DNA of 64,000 bases from a virus. How positions within the stretch are numbered: position 1 is the first letter of the stretch; each line of letters starts with the position of its first letter. The position numbers and the translations under genes were made by a program. Location of the stretch: IMG/VR virus record IMGVR_UViG_3300042562_001598, positions 1 through 64,000 of that record; one strand, written 5' to 3'. The notes beneath the pieces were generated by a model that saw only the letters and a list, made by a program, of their open reading frames with translations, was not told the origin of the DNA and made no database searches. Positions 23,147-34,400 of this stretch are shown here, piece after piece.

Positions 23147-26100
23147 ATGTCAAATAGTTTCCTATCATTTACATCATCATCATCGTTTAGAAATAGTCTT
23201 ATGGCTAAAAACTTGGCACCGTATAATGTCCAAGGGGTTTATAGTCCACAAGTTAGTAATTTAACCTATGAAACGATTTTAGGTGATTCTCAAGTTATTG
23301 ATTCACCTAATAATTTGATAGCTGAAGACCCTTATGTTAAAATTTTATACCCATTAAATGAGTACGGACCAACTGGAGGTTATAACCCAAATATACTATT
23401 TAATGGTCCTTTATTACCTGTAACACCAAATCAAGGTCCTTATGCTCCTACACAGAGTGATGTTTTGACGGGTAATGATGTTTATTTAAATAAAGATAGG
23501 TTTTCACCATATATTAATAATATATTTACTCCGGATGGGGGGTATAGAAATATATTTGATGTTGTTACAAATTCATTTACATATCATTATGCGTCTTTAT
23601 ACGGTACTAACTTCGTTGCTTCTTCATATTCTCCGATATCAATATTATTATCAAATGACCCTACAGGTAGTAATGGTTTATTATCCCAAGATTCTTATAT
23701 TGCTAGAATTGGTGCTTTAAGGTTAAATGAGTTATTTAAAGATAGAATTAATAATGAAATTTTTAAAAACACAGTTGGTAGAGTTAACTTAAACGCGTTA
23801 CAAGACCCATTTGAGATAAGTTTATTATTAACTGGACAACAACCATTAATTTATAAAAATTGGAAAATTACAGTACCAGAAAACCCTATATTTTCGGTTG
23901 CGGATTTCGCAACTAGATTAGCTGGGGCTTATTGGCCTGTGTCATTAATTCCGGGTGATTATTTTGAGGATAATACTTTAAATGGTCAAACAAAACAAAC
24001 TTCAGCTGCGTTAAATGTTGTTAATCAATTAACAGGTGGCTTTTTAGGTCCTATATTAAATAAAAGGAGAAATCCTTCTGAAATATTTTTATCTAATACG
24101 GGTAACGGACAAAGGTCTGCTTTATTCGCTAATATTGATTATAATAAATACCAACCAAGTTATAACAAAACATTCGGTGGTTTATTGGGTATTGGACAAG
24201 CTCTTGTTAATTTGGCAATTAATTTAATTAACCCAAGTAACGGAACATTAGTTGGTGGTTATTATGTTGGTAGTAGAAATGCTGAACCATCGGTGATTAC
24301 TTCACCGGCTAATCAAGTACCTGTTGATTCATTTGGAAAACAATTACAAACACCTGTTTATGGTCCTTCAGAATTGGGTATTCTATATGAAGGTAATGAA
24401 GGTAAACTTAATTTTGGTTTAGGTGGTAAAAACAATACTGAAAACACTTCTGGTGGTTTGGTATGGACATCACCTAAATATAAATCAAATGCTGGATTTC
24501 ACGCAACACCTGGAGGTGGTTCAGGAAGTATGGATGGTGGGTTTAATGACATATCAGCAACTTACACTAGAGATGAATCAACTAATGTTGACTTTAAGGA
24601 AGGGTCAATTTTAGACCAAACTCAAAGACTTATTAATTCAGCTGACAATGTATCAGGTATTAATAGATTAAAACATGTTGGTAATGCGATGAATCAAGTT
24701 AGTAAAGTATTCCACGATGGGTATAAAGAAATTACTAAAGGTTCTAAAGTTGTGTCATATACTAAAAATACAACAGGTGAAGAAAAAGGTATTGAATATT
24801 GTAGAGTTTTTACTAAAGATAATCCATATTTGACATATAATGATTTACAAAAATCTGATGGTATTACTACAACTGGTAGACAATTTACTAATTCAGTTTT
24901 AGATAACACATATAATTTAAATATAGCTCCACTTAGAGGTGAGGGGTCAACTAATATACAAAAAAACTCGGAAAATAAATTGGTTGCTAAAAAATATATG
25001 TTTTCAATTGAGAATTTGGCGTGGAGAACATCTAGTAGACCTGGGTTTAGAGTTGAGGATTTACCAGTATGTGAACAAGGACCAAATGGTGGTCGGGTTA
25101 TGTGGTTTCCACCATATGGTTTAACATTCTCAGATAGTAGTACTGCAAATTGGAATTCTACATCATTTTTAGGTAGACCTGAGCCTATGTTTACCTATAA
25201 AGATACTAAACGAAGTGGTAGTTTAAGTTGGAAAATTATTGTTGATAGTCCTTCAGTTATGAATCTTATTGTTGAAGAACAATTAAAAGGTAAAAACAAA
25301 GAAAAAATTGATTCAATATTAGACTCTTTTTTTGCGGGTTGTGCGAAATATGATATATATGATTTAGCTCAAAAATTTAATCAAATCCCTATGAATCAAT
25401 TATATGATTTTCAGGAAGCTTTAAGTGACCCTAAAATTACTAAAGAACAATACGAGGCGATTTTTAAGGAAATTCCAACGGGTGGAGATGCTAATACTAA
25501 TCAAACACAGGCTAAAGACGCTACAATTACAAAATTGGAGGATGGTTATATTGGTGTGGGTTATTATTTTGATAATGACATACCTGACCCTAATTCAAGA
25601 GCAACAACATCATCAGTTAGTTTTGAGACTACCTATGCCGCATATACTAGTGCTAATAATATTGAAACATATCAAAAAACATCTGAAGGTGCTTTTAATA
25701 GTGGTCTGTCGTATTGTAAAACAAATCCTGGTTATTGTGAAAATCAAACAAAAGTAACTGAATTTTTTGATAATATTGTTAAAGATAACTATGAAAAATT
25801 GTCAAAAGAGTTTATAACTGACTTATTTAATGTTTTAAAAGAAAAAAAAGGTAAAGTAACTATTAATTTAATAGGTTCTGCATCTTCATCGGCAAATCCT
25901 GATTATAATATTAATTTGTCTAAAAGACGTATAGATTCGGTTACAAAATTTATGAAAGATGTTAAAGTTGGGGATGATTCTTTAACTCAATTTTTTGATG
26001 ACAAAACTTTAATTATTTCTGATAAGCCTATGGGTGAGGGTGCTGAAGTCAATGTAAAACCATTAGGTAAGAATGGTTCAGGTCAAGAAGTAGATTGTTC

Positions 26101-28123
26101 AAAAAATCAATTAAGTGGTTCTGGTAAAGTAAAAGATTCTATCGCTGATAAATTTTCAGTAACGGCGATGGCTTGTAGACGAGTTGTTATTAAATCTATA
26201 GTGGTTGTACCGACTGTAGTTACACCATTACCAACACCAATACCAAATGTTATTACCGACCCTGTTGTCGCGACAATTACACCACCAACTCCAGACCCGT
26301 TGAGTGCTAGAAAAAAAGGGATTAGTAAGAAAATTATAAGAACCTTATTGACAGAATGTAATTATTTTGATGTTATTAAAGATAAAGACCCGATGGTTTA
26401 TGATTCAATTAGGGAAAAAGTTAAATATTTTAACCCTGCGTTTCACTCTATGACACCTGAAGGTTTAAATAGTCGTTTAACATTTTTAAATCAATGTGTT
26501 AGACCTGGTGAAACCATACCGGTTATAGATTCCGATGGTAAACCAAAACATAATGACGCATTAAATACATCATTTGGTTCAGCACCGGTATTAATATTAA
26601 GAATTGGTGATTTTTTCAATACTAAAATAATACCAAACAATGTATCATTTACTTATGACCCATTAGTTTTAGATATGAACCCTGAAGGTATTGGAGTACA
26701 ACCTATGATTGCTAATGTTACTTTAACTTTTGATATTATTGGAGGAATGGGATTGGCAAAACCTGTAGAAGAGTTACAGAACGCTTTATCGTTTAATTAT
26801 TATGGTAATACTGAAATATATGATGAAAGAGCTACAGCGACTGAAGATGTGTCTAAATTAGATGCTAAATTCGCTGCGGAATTTTATGAAACTCCCCCAA
26901 CTCCAAAAATTGAAAATAAAATTACTAATGACGCCGGTAGTACTATTGGTACTATAATAACAACTATACCTGTTACTAACGGACAAACCGGTGAAATCTC
27001 GTATCTCACTATTATGGATAAATTATTGAATAGTTCTAAAGAATATTATACCAATATTCCAAATCAAATGGAATCAAGTATAAAGGCTTATAATTATGGT
27101 ATTTGGCAATTAGTTACTCAAGATAGAAATTATACTAAAGGTGTGTTAGGTGATGTTAATGGTAGTGATAAAATAAGTGATGTTCTTATTTATGGAAAAC
27201 CTAAAGAGGATGTTGAAACAAAAATAAATTCGTTATTTACCGAATTTATTAAAGATGTTGAAAAACCTAAAGATAGTAATAATAATTTCATTATCAAAAA
27301 TTTAGCAAAATATAAAGATTTAACAGAATCCGATATTAATAATGTAATTCTTAATTTCGTTAAATATATACAAGATTTTAAGAATGATTTTAGTCCTGGT
27401 ATCTTTAATATTACAAATACTATTGTGGAACAAGAACAAAATATGAATATTATTTTTAATAAACTTAATTTCATTACTAGTAAGTCAGATGGTAAAATAA
27501 TAGATAATCAAAATAGAATATATAATATCGCTGGAACAACTGAGGTAAGTCCTCAAAGTACAAATGTTGTTGATACATATGCTGAATTATGGGCTGATTA
27601 TAGTGAAGTTGGTAAAAAATTAATTGAGTTTAATTCTATAATGGTAGATAATAAAGTTATTACTGATAAATATACTGAACCGGGAGGTTTTACACCTGAA
27701 ACTAATGTGTTATCTTTAATTGAAGATAGACGAATGTTTATGGTCATGGCTAGAGTGTTTGAGGATAAAAATAAATTGAAGGACTTTCAAGATAAAATCA
27801 TTTCAGGCGAGGTGTTAAAAGTTAAAAAATTATCGTTTTTAAAACGAAAATTTAATAGTATATGTGATGACTTTAGAGATATTGTTAAGGACGAATTAAA
27901 GGCTGAAGAAAAGTTAATTGTTGGTGTAAAAAAACTTGATAGATATAAAAAATTCTTAGATAAATCAACTTATGTTAAAGGTAAAATGAGAAAGTTTACT
28001 TATACTACAGTTCCTGATGATACTAAAATTGCTTTACAGACGAAAATGTTAACAGAATTATACTCAACTAAAAATAGTAATGATGATAAAACAACCTTTA
28101 ATGGTAAGGTTCAATTTAATTAA
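23147..28123 (+). CDS. large tail/hub structural protein with OmpA-like domain
   Basis: This 1658-residue protein lies between the tape measure and gp53-like genes, so a hub or tube-initiator role is likely. Residues 1-700 are Gly/Asn/Pro-rich beta structure. Residues about 800-1021 form an OmpA-like peptidoglycan-binding domain: Gly-Tyr-Tyr-Phe-Asp-Asn-Asp-Ile-Pro-Asp-Pro at the start, as in flavobacterial proteins, then Ile-Gly-Ser-Ala-Ser-Ser, Asn-Leu-Ser-Lys-Arg-Arg-Ile-Asp-Ser-Val and a closing Arg-Arg-Val-Val-Ile strand. Residues about 1146-1228 (Val-Leu-Ile-Leu-Arg-Ile-Gly-Asp-Phe, later Thr-Phe-Asp-Ile-Ile-Gly-Gly) look like a hub beta-barrel. The C-terminal 400 residues are helical and charged. 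The domain would fix the tail tip to the host cell wall. Confidence 0.65.
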   Translation: MSNSFLSFTSSSSFRNSLMAKNLAPYNVQGVYSPQVSNLTYETILGDSQVIDSPNNLIAEDPYVKILYPLNEYGPTGGYNPNILFNGPLLPVTPNQGPYAPTQSDVLTGNDVYLNKDRFSPYINNIFTPDGGYRNIFDVVTNSFTYHYASLYGTNFVASSYSPISILLSNDPTGSNGLLSQDSYIARIGALRLNELFKDRINNEIFKNTVGRVNLNALQDPFEISLLLTGQQPLIYKNWKITVPENPIFSVADFATRLAGAYWPVSLIPGDYFEDNTLNGQTKQTSAALNVVNQLTGGFLGPILNKRRNPSEIFLSNTGNGQRSALFANIDYNKYQPSYNKTFGGLLGIGQALVNLAINLINPSNGTLVGGYYVGSRNAEPSVITSPANQVPVDSFGKQLQTPVYGPSELGILYEGNEGKLNFGLGGKNNTENTSGGLVWTSPKYKSNAGFHATPGGGSGSMDGGFNDISATYTRDESTNVDFKEGSILDQTQRLINSADNVSGINRLKHVGNAMNQVSKVFHDGYKEITKGSKVVSYTKNTTGEEKGIEYCRVFTKDNPYLTYNDLQKSDGITTTGRQFTNSVLDNTYNLNIAPLRGEGSTNIQKNSENKLVAKKYMFSIENLAWRTSSRPGFRVEDLPVCEQGPNGGRVMWFPPYGLTFSDSSTANWNSTSFLGRPEPMFTYKDTKRSGSLSWKIIVDSPSVMNLIVEEQLKGKNKEKIDSILDSFFAGCAKYDIYDLAQKFNQIPMNQLYDFQEALSDPKITKEQYEAIFKEIPTGGDANTNQTQAKDATITKLEDGYIGVGYYFDNDIPDPNSRATTSSVSFETTYAAYTSANNIETYQKTSEGAFNSGLSYCKTNPGYCENQTKVTEFFDNIVKDNYEKLSKEFITDLFNVLKEKKGKVTINLIGSASSSANPDYNINLSKRRIDSVTKFMKDVKVGDDSLTQFFDDKTLIISDKPMGEGAEVNVKPLGKNGSGQEVDCSKNQLSGSGKVKDSIADKFSVTAMACRRVVIKSIVVVPTVVTPLPTPIPNVITDPVVATITPPTPDPLSARKKGISKKIIRTLLTECNYFDVIKDKDPMVYDSIREKVKYFNPAFHSMTPEGLNSRLTFLNQCVRPGETIPVIDSDGKPKHNDALNTSFGSAPVLILRIGDFFNTKIIPNNVSFTYDPLVLDMNPEGIGVQPMIANVTLTFDIIGGMGLAKPVEELQNALSFNYYGNTEIYDERATATEDVSKLDAKFAAEFYETPPTPKIENKITNDAGSTIGTIITTIPVTNGQTGEISYLTIMDKLLNSSKEYYTNIPNQMESSIKAYNYGIWQLVTQDRNYTKGVLGDVNGSDKISDVLIYGKPKEDVETKINSLFTEFIKDVEKPKDSNNNFIIKNLAKYKDLTESDINNVILNFVKYIQDFKNDFSPGIFNITNTIVEQEQNMNIIFNKLNFITSKSDGKIIDNQNRIYNIAGTTEVSPQSTNVVDTYAELWADYSEVGKKLIEFNSIMVDNKVITDKYTEPGGFTPETNVLSLIEDRRMFMVMARVFEDKNKLKDFQDKIISGEVLKVKKLSFLKRKFNSICDDFRDIVKDELKAEEKLIVGVKKLDRYKKFLDKSTYVKGKMRKFTYTTVPDDTKIALQTKMLTELYSTKNSNDDKTTFNGKVQFN

Positions 28124-28125
28124 AC

Positions 28126-28452
28126 ATGGGTAAAAAACAATATTATAACAGATATAACGATTTTATTATTGACGGGAAACAAACTGTTTTTCCGTATGTG
28201 TCAATTCCAGGTAAAAGTTCGGATAAAAAGTATATTTATCGTGTTGGTCAGTCAAGATTAGATAAAATATCACAACAATATTATGGTTCACCATTTTTTG
28301 GGTGGTTAATATTACAAAGTAATCCTATTTACGGTGGTGAAGAATGGACTATTCCAGATGGGAGTGTTTTGACAGTTCCATTTCCTTTAGTTGCGTCAAT
28401 ACAAGATTACAATAATGAGTTAGATAATTATTTTTATTATTATGGTAGGTAG
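28126..28452 (+). CDS. baseplate wedge protein with LysM-like fold (gp53-like)
   Basis: This 108-residue protein contains Tyr-Arg-Val-Gly-Gln-Ser-Arg-Leu-Asp-Lys-Ile-Ser, Tyr-Tyr-Gly-Ser-Pro, Trp-Leu-Ile-Leu-Gln-Ser-Asn-Pro and Trp-Thr-Ile-Pro-Asp-Gly followed by Leu-Thr-Val-Pro-Phe-Pro. This is the LysM-like pattern of T4 gp53 and similar baseplate wedge or tail-cap proteins, which bind other baseplate parts rather than peptidoglycan. It is shorter than T4 gp53 (196). The gap to the previous stop is two bases and the stop overlaps the next gene by 11 bases, so the three genes are translated as a coupled unit. Confidence 0.7.
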   Translation: MGKKQYYNRYNDFIIDGKQTVFPYVSIPGKSSDKKYIYRVGQSRLDKISQQYYGSPFFGWLILQSNPIYGGEEWTIPDGSVLTVPFPLVASIQDYNNELDNYFYYYGR

Positions 28453-31400
28453 TTCGGAAAATATATTAGTTGAGTTTGATTACAATAATATTACAATTAT
28501 TGACCCTAATAAAGTTATTGATAGTGATGGAAAAGTAAAAGAACGAAATGTTAAGATGGAGGATTTAGTAATGTATGCTAATTTAGAATGTAAATTAGTA
28601 CCAAGAACTAAATTAATTTATGGTATTTCAAATAACAATGATGTACAAAACATTTCTATTGCTAATATTAACTTCTTAAATCAAGGTGGTAAAACTTTAT
28701 TAGATAATTCATATACTGATGAGTTAACCGGTAAAGGTGTTTTGCAAGGATTAGGTGTCAATCAAGTAAAACAAGATAAGATAAGTACATCTGATAAACC
28801 AGATGATTATTTTATAAAACAAACTTTAATGTCTAATGGTAAGGTTGGTGCTGTTGATAATGGGTTATTAGGTATTACATCAATAAATATTAATCAAGGG
28901 ATGGATTTCCTACCTTCAATTTCGGTGACTTTAGAAGATATTAAAGGGCGAGCGATGTTTGAAGCGGGTGACAATTCACCTTATGCGGCATTTTTCAATT
29001 TACCATATCCTATGTTTACATTAACAATTAAAGGTTATTATGGTAAAGCTGTTAAATTATCTTTAATGTTACAAACATTTACATCTAGATATGATAATGT
29101 TAATGGTAATTTTAAAATTGACTTAAAGTTTTATACCTATAAATATACAATGTTAAGTGAGGTAACTATGGCAGCATTATTAGCCACACCTCATATGTAT
29201 CAATCTAGGTTAAAAATAAGTACTAAAACAACAACTGGAGCTGTTAACCCAACAGAACCTACAAAGGATGTTGTGGTTGAACGAGGATTTCAAAAGATAA
29301 AAGAAGTTTATAGTGAGTATAAATCAAAAGGTTTAATACCTGACGATTTTCCTGAAATTACTTTAGTTCAATTAAGAAATAATATTGAAAATTTTATTAA
29401 AAACATATTAGATTCATTTACTAAACAAAATTTAGACCCGTTAAGTTATATTGAAGAATATCAAGAGTCATTACGTAAATATGGTGGTGAGGTTTTTTTA
29501 TATGGTGGGACAGATTCGTGGTTTGGAGAATATATGGACCAAGAAAATTTTTTTATAAAAAAGGATGGTTCTAAATTATATACTTTTAAAACAGAGTTTC
29601 AAACAGGTCAAAAAAATACTGACGCTATTAGTAAACTAAATGGTATTATTAAGAAATATAATGAATTATTAAAAAATGATAAAACATTAGGTGAAAATGG
29701 TAGTTATACTATTGATGGTAAAGTAATATCATCTAAAGTAAGTTTTGATATTGCCTATGGAACTTTTACTAAAGATATTAGAGAAGTTGATATAAATTTA
29801 CTTGAAACTTATTTATTAAGGACAAAAACAAAAAGTGTTACTGAAGATAGTGTTGAATTTAAAGCGTTTGTTCTTAAATTACAGACTGATAATTATTTAA
29901 ATAATATCAGGATTAGAGATGCGATGGGAAATAAACAAACTGGTTTTCAGTGGTTTGCTTTTGAAGGTAAAGATAATTTTGAGGGTGTATTAAATAAAAT
30001 TTCTAAAGTCGCTGGTGATTTTACAGAACAAATACAAAATGAATTAACCAAAGCTTTATCTACTTTATTACAGAGTAAAGCTAATGGTATTGGGTTTGTC
30101 CCAACAATTAGAAATGTTCTTGCTGTTGTTTTTGCAAGTGGTGAGGGGTTTTTAAGATTGATGGATGATGTTCACACACAAGCTTGGGAATTAAGAAATA
30201 ATGACACTAGAAAAAATGTTATTTTTGACACAACAATAGCTAACGCTTCACAAGATAATTTAACATCGGGTGATGTTAAAAATCAACCTGTATTCCCTTG
30301 GCCACAAATGATTGTTGGTACTAGTGGTGAAGATGGGTCTGAAAAATATACAATTACTTATCCTGGTGATAAGGAAGTTATAAATAAAACTAAAGCTTAT
30401 TTATCACATATTTGGCCTGAAGTTGAATTCCTTGAAGAATTTGTCCGTGGTTATACTGAAAGAGATAGTGACCCTACACCTTCAACACCTAAAAATAATG
30501 AATTAAATGATATTCAAAGAGTTTCATTTACCCCTATTGAATTTCCGGTTGACAATTCTGTTTATGGTAATAAAGAGGAAGTTAAATTTTTTTATGAAAT
30601 ATTTGAAAGAATGTTTATGACCTCTAATTATTCTGGTTTAATTAGAAGTAGTGAGGACACAACAGATACGGATGTTATTACGAGTATTATTGCAGAAGGG
30701 GAAAACATTAATTTAACAAAAAGTTTATCAGATGAAAATCCGTTTTTGATTAAAAAATTAAAGGAATTTAATTTAAGTTCAGGTAATTTTGAGGTTTTAT
30801 TAAGACATATCTCAAATGATGGGACTGGGAATAGTTGGCAAAATTTTATAAGAGGTATTTTTAACACATCATATATTAAAAATAAAGTAAATAATTCAAG
30901 TTTTACTTTTATAGATAAAAATGTGTTTACAAATAGTAATGTTACTCAACCCTTAATATCTTTAGCTTCTGAAGATAAGATGGTTAATTTTATTTCTGAA
31001 AAAACAACGACTAATTCATATAATTTTACAGATTTATACCCTTTTACTGATTTACAGTGGGATAAAAGTAATTTATCTAATGGGTCGTCTATTGGTAGTG
31101 TTGAACAAACATTCAATACCACTAATGTATTAGTTTATAATACTAATGTAAAAACAATTAGTAATTTTAAACAAATAACGGATACTGATGTAAAAAGACC
31201 TATAACTAACTTTTTATTTAAAGATGTTAAAACACCTCAATATACTGAAGACATATATAATGGTGTTGTTAATAATATTAATAATTTAAATAGTTTCTAT
31301 TCAAGTAGATATTACAATACTCAATTACCGACAGAAGGTAATTTAAGATATTTTAATTACAGTGGTGGTGTGTCGGCAAATCAGACAGTATCTATCCTTA

Positions 31401-34400
31401 ATACACCATATTTTATTAATTCAATACAACAGGGTGTTAATAATTATTTATTAGATGTTGAGTATCCTTATAAGTCAGCGGCTTATTTATTCATTAATAG
31501 TTTACCTTTAGCTACTTTAAGAGAAAAATATAAAACATATGAAAATGAATCATCAAATGATTTAGATTATATTTTCGCAACATTAAAGAAATTTGGTGCA
31601 ATACATAAATTACCTTACGCTTGGGTATTAAAGATTGGTTCAATATGGCATAGATATAAAACATATGTTAATACTAATGTTGATATTATTGATACTTCTT
31701 GGTCAGGTTTTAGTTATACTAAAAACTTTTCACCTATAGCTAATTCTCCGGAGACAAATTATTCGTTAAATTTCAATAATGGGTTTTATGATATTGTTTT
31801 AGAGAAAAACACTACATTAGGTACTGAAGTTTCAACAGTTATTAATACAGGATTTTATCCTAAATTAATAAATGATTTTAATATTTTTTATCAAGGGTTT
31901 GAAGTTTATACTGGTTATACTAATTCTGACATTCAGAATGGATTCAATTCTGGGGTTACATTAAATTATGTACCATCAGCAATTATTGATTCAAAAGAAG
32001 GGTTTGATAGTAAAAATAAAGGTAGAGATTTAAGAATTGTACCTTGGTCTGTTTTTGTTAATACTAGAGATGGTATTTCATCATTTATTATGCCATCACA
32101 AGGGTCGTTAATTAATCAAACTAAAAACGAATGTTTCACTAATGAAGGTAAGTTAGAGTTTGAAGTTACTGGTAATACCGCAATGTATAACGGTTCGGTT
32201 CGTTTATTTTGGTCAGCGCCTAATTATGGTTACTTTGATGTTAATAAGGTTGTTAAACCATTACCGCATCAATATATGAAAAATGTTTCACCAACATCAT
32301 ATTCTGTATTTGGATTTTCAGTTTCAACACAAGAAAATTATTCAATTAATGGTCAAAGTAGTGGATACACTTCTATGAATGAGATTTTTTCTGTATTTGA
32401 AAAAGATATATTAGATAAGTTTGAAACGGAATTTTTAGATTTTTCTAAATCAATATATGATTATCAAAGTACGGACATTTCAAATACTGATAGTAATTCC
32501 GAAAAATCATTTAAGAATTTTCAGATGTTGATGAGAGATTTAATGAAAGTCCCTAAAAGTAAAGGTATTGACGGTAAAGAAATCATTACTGATATGCAAA
32601 AACAACAGATAACGAGTCTTAGTAATGGGTTGAATCAATTTTTAAATTATGATGTAGTTTTCAAATATGGTAATCCTGCTAATTTTGATAAAAGGTTATT
32701 CTATAGTTTTTCAAGTCCTAAAATTACTAACCCATATACTTGGGATAAGTATTCAATAACAACACCAAATACTTTACCAACTAGTGGTGGAAGTGTTACT
32801 TTATTACAATCTAAAACTAATTCTCCTGATGTTTGGAAAACTTTGGAAACTTATGTTGGGTTTTCAGATGTTAGTGGTCTTACTTATAGTAATAACGGTT
32901 CTTGTATTACTGATTTTTTTGTTGATTGTAATGTAGCGTTTAATACTGAAAATATAATTAATTTAGCACCAATTATTAAAATATATGCGACTCAAAAATT
33001 AAAAGATAAAACTTTAAATTATTCTAAATTTATAAAATTAATGGATAATTATATTTTATCGGTTAAGAACTTCCAAGATAAAACCTTTAATAATTTAATG
33101 ATTAGATTACGACAATCATTACCTGATGTTGGTAATGCTTCTAAACCTAATTTTGAAACTGTTTTAGAAGGTACTCAAACTAAAGTTGAATTATGGGAAT
33201 CGTTTAAAGCTATTAATGATAAATGGATTTCCGGTGGAGATTTTAAAACTAAAACATTATTTGAGGATGTGTTATTATTGGATAGAGCTAGTAGAAATGT
33301 AGGTAACGAGATTTTAATTGATGTTTATAAATTAAAGGACTTATTGACAAATATACCTGAAAAAGTGAGTATGTTAAGTTTTGTTCAGACTATATTGGTT
33401 GAGAATAATTTTGTTGTTATGAATTTACCATCCTATGTTAATTTTTATGGTGTTCAAGACGCGGTAAAAAATCCAATACCAAAAGCTGAAGGGACTTTAG
33501 ATTTTGCAAATACAATGTTTGGTGCGTTTATGAATGTTGATTATAGAGAATCTTCGGCTAAATTAGTTTGTTTTTACGCAAGTAAACCAAGTGAACATGT
33601 TGAAATGAAAAACAATGTTGATTATAGATTCAAAAATGATGCGTTTGACTTAAGAAAAAATGACAATCCATTAGTTGAGAATCAAATGGGTAAAAATGAT
33701 TGGGATAAGTCAAATAAAGTTGTTGGGTTTAATGTTGACATTGGTCCTCAAAATCAATCTATATTCTATGGTTTCCAAGTTGACCAAAACCCTGGTTTAG
33801 CCACAGCAGAATCTTTAGAAGTTTTAAATCAAATGGCTAATTTATACGGCAATCGTGGAGGTGCAAGTCAAAATGTGTCATTATATAATTTATATAAAAA
33901 CAGAAGTTATACTTGTACAGTTTCTATGATGGGTAATGCTATGATACAACCGACAATGTATTTCAATTTAAGACATGTCCCTATGTTTAGTGGCCCTTAT
34001 TTAATTCAAAAAGTTACTCACGCTATAAATCCAGGTAGTTTTGAAACCATTATAACGGGTATAAGACAACCAACAGCGTCATTACCTAAAATAAATGATT
34101 ATATTCAATCATTAAAAACTAACTTATTGAAAACTATTATTGATAAAAATAAACAAGATAGAAAAAATAAAGAGGAGTCTATTAAATCAAATAGTAAAGG
34201 TGATGTTATAAAACAAAAAGCGGATACATATAATGATGCTATGAATAAGGGTGGAAATACTTCAGCTTCAGTTGCTAATTGTTATCCAGCTAATACTGGG
34301 GGAACTCAAAATATTGGGTATAGTGAATATGTTGTTGTTACAGCACCTAAAAGTACTAAAGAAAGTTTTAAAACAATTGCTGATTTAATTAGTTCTAAAA

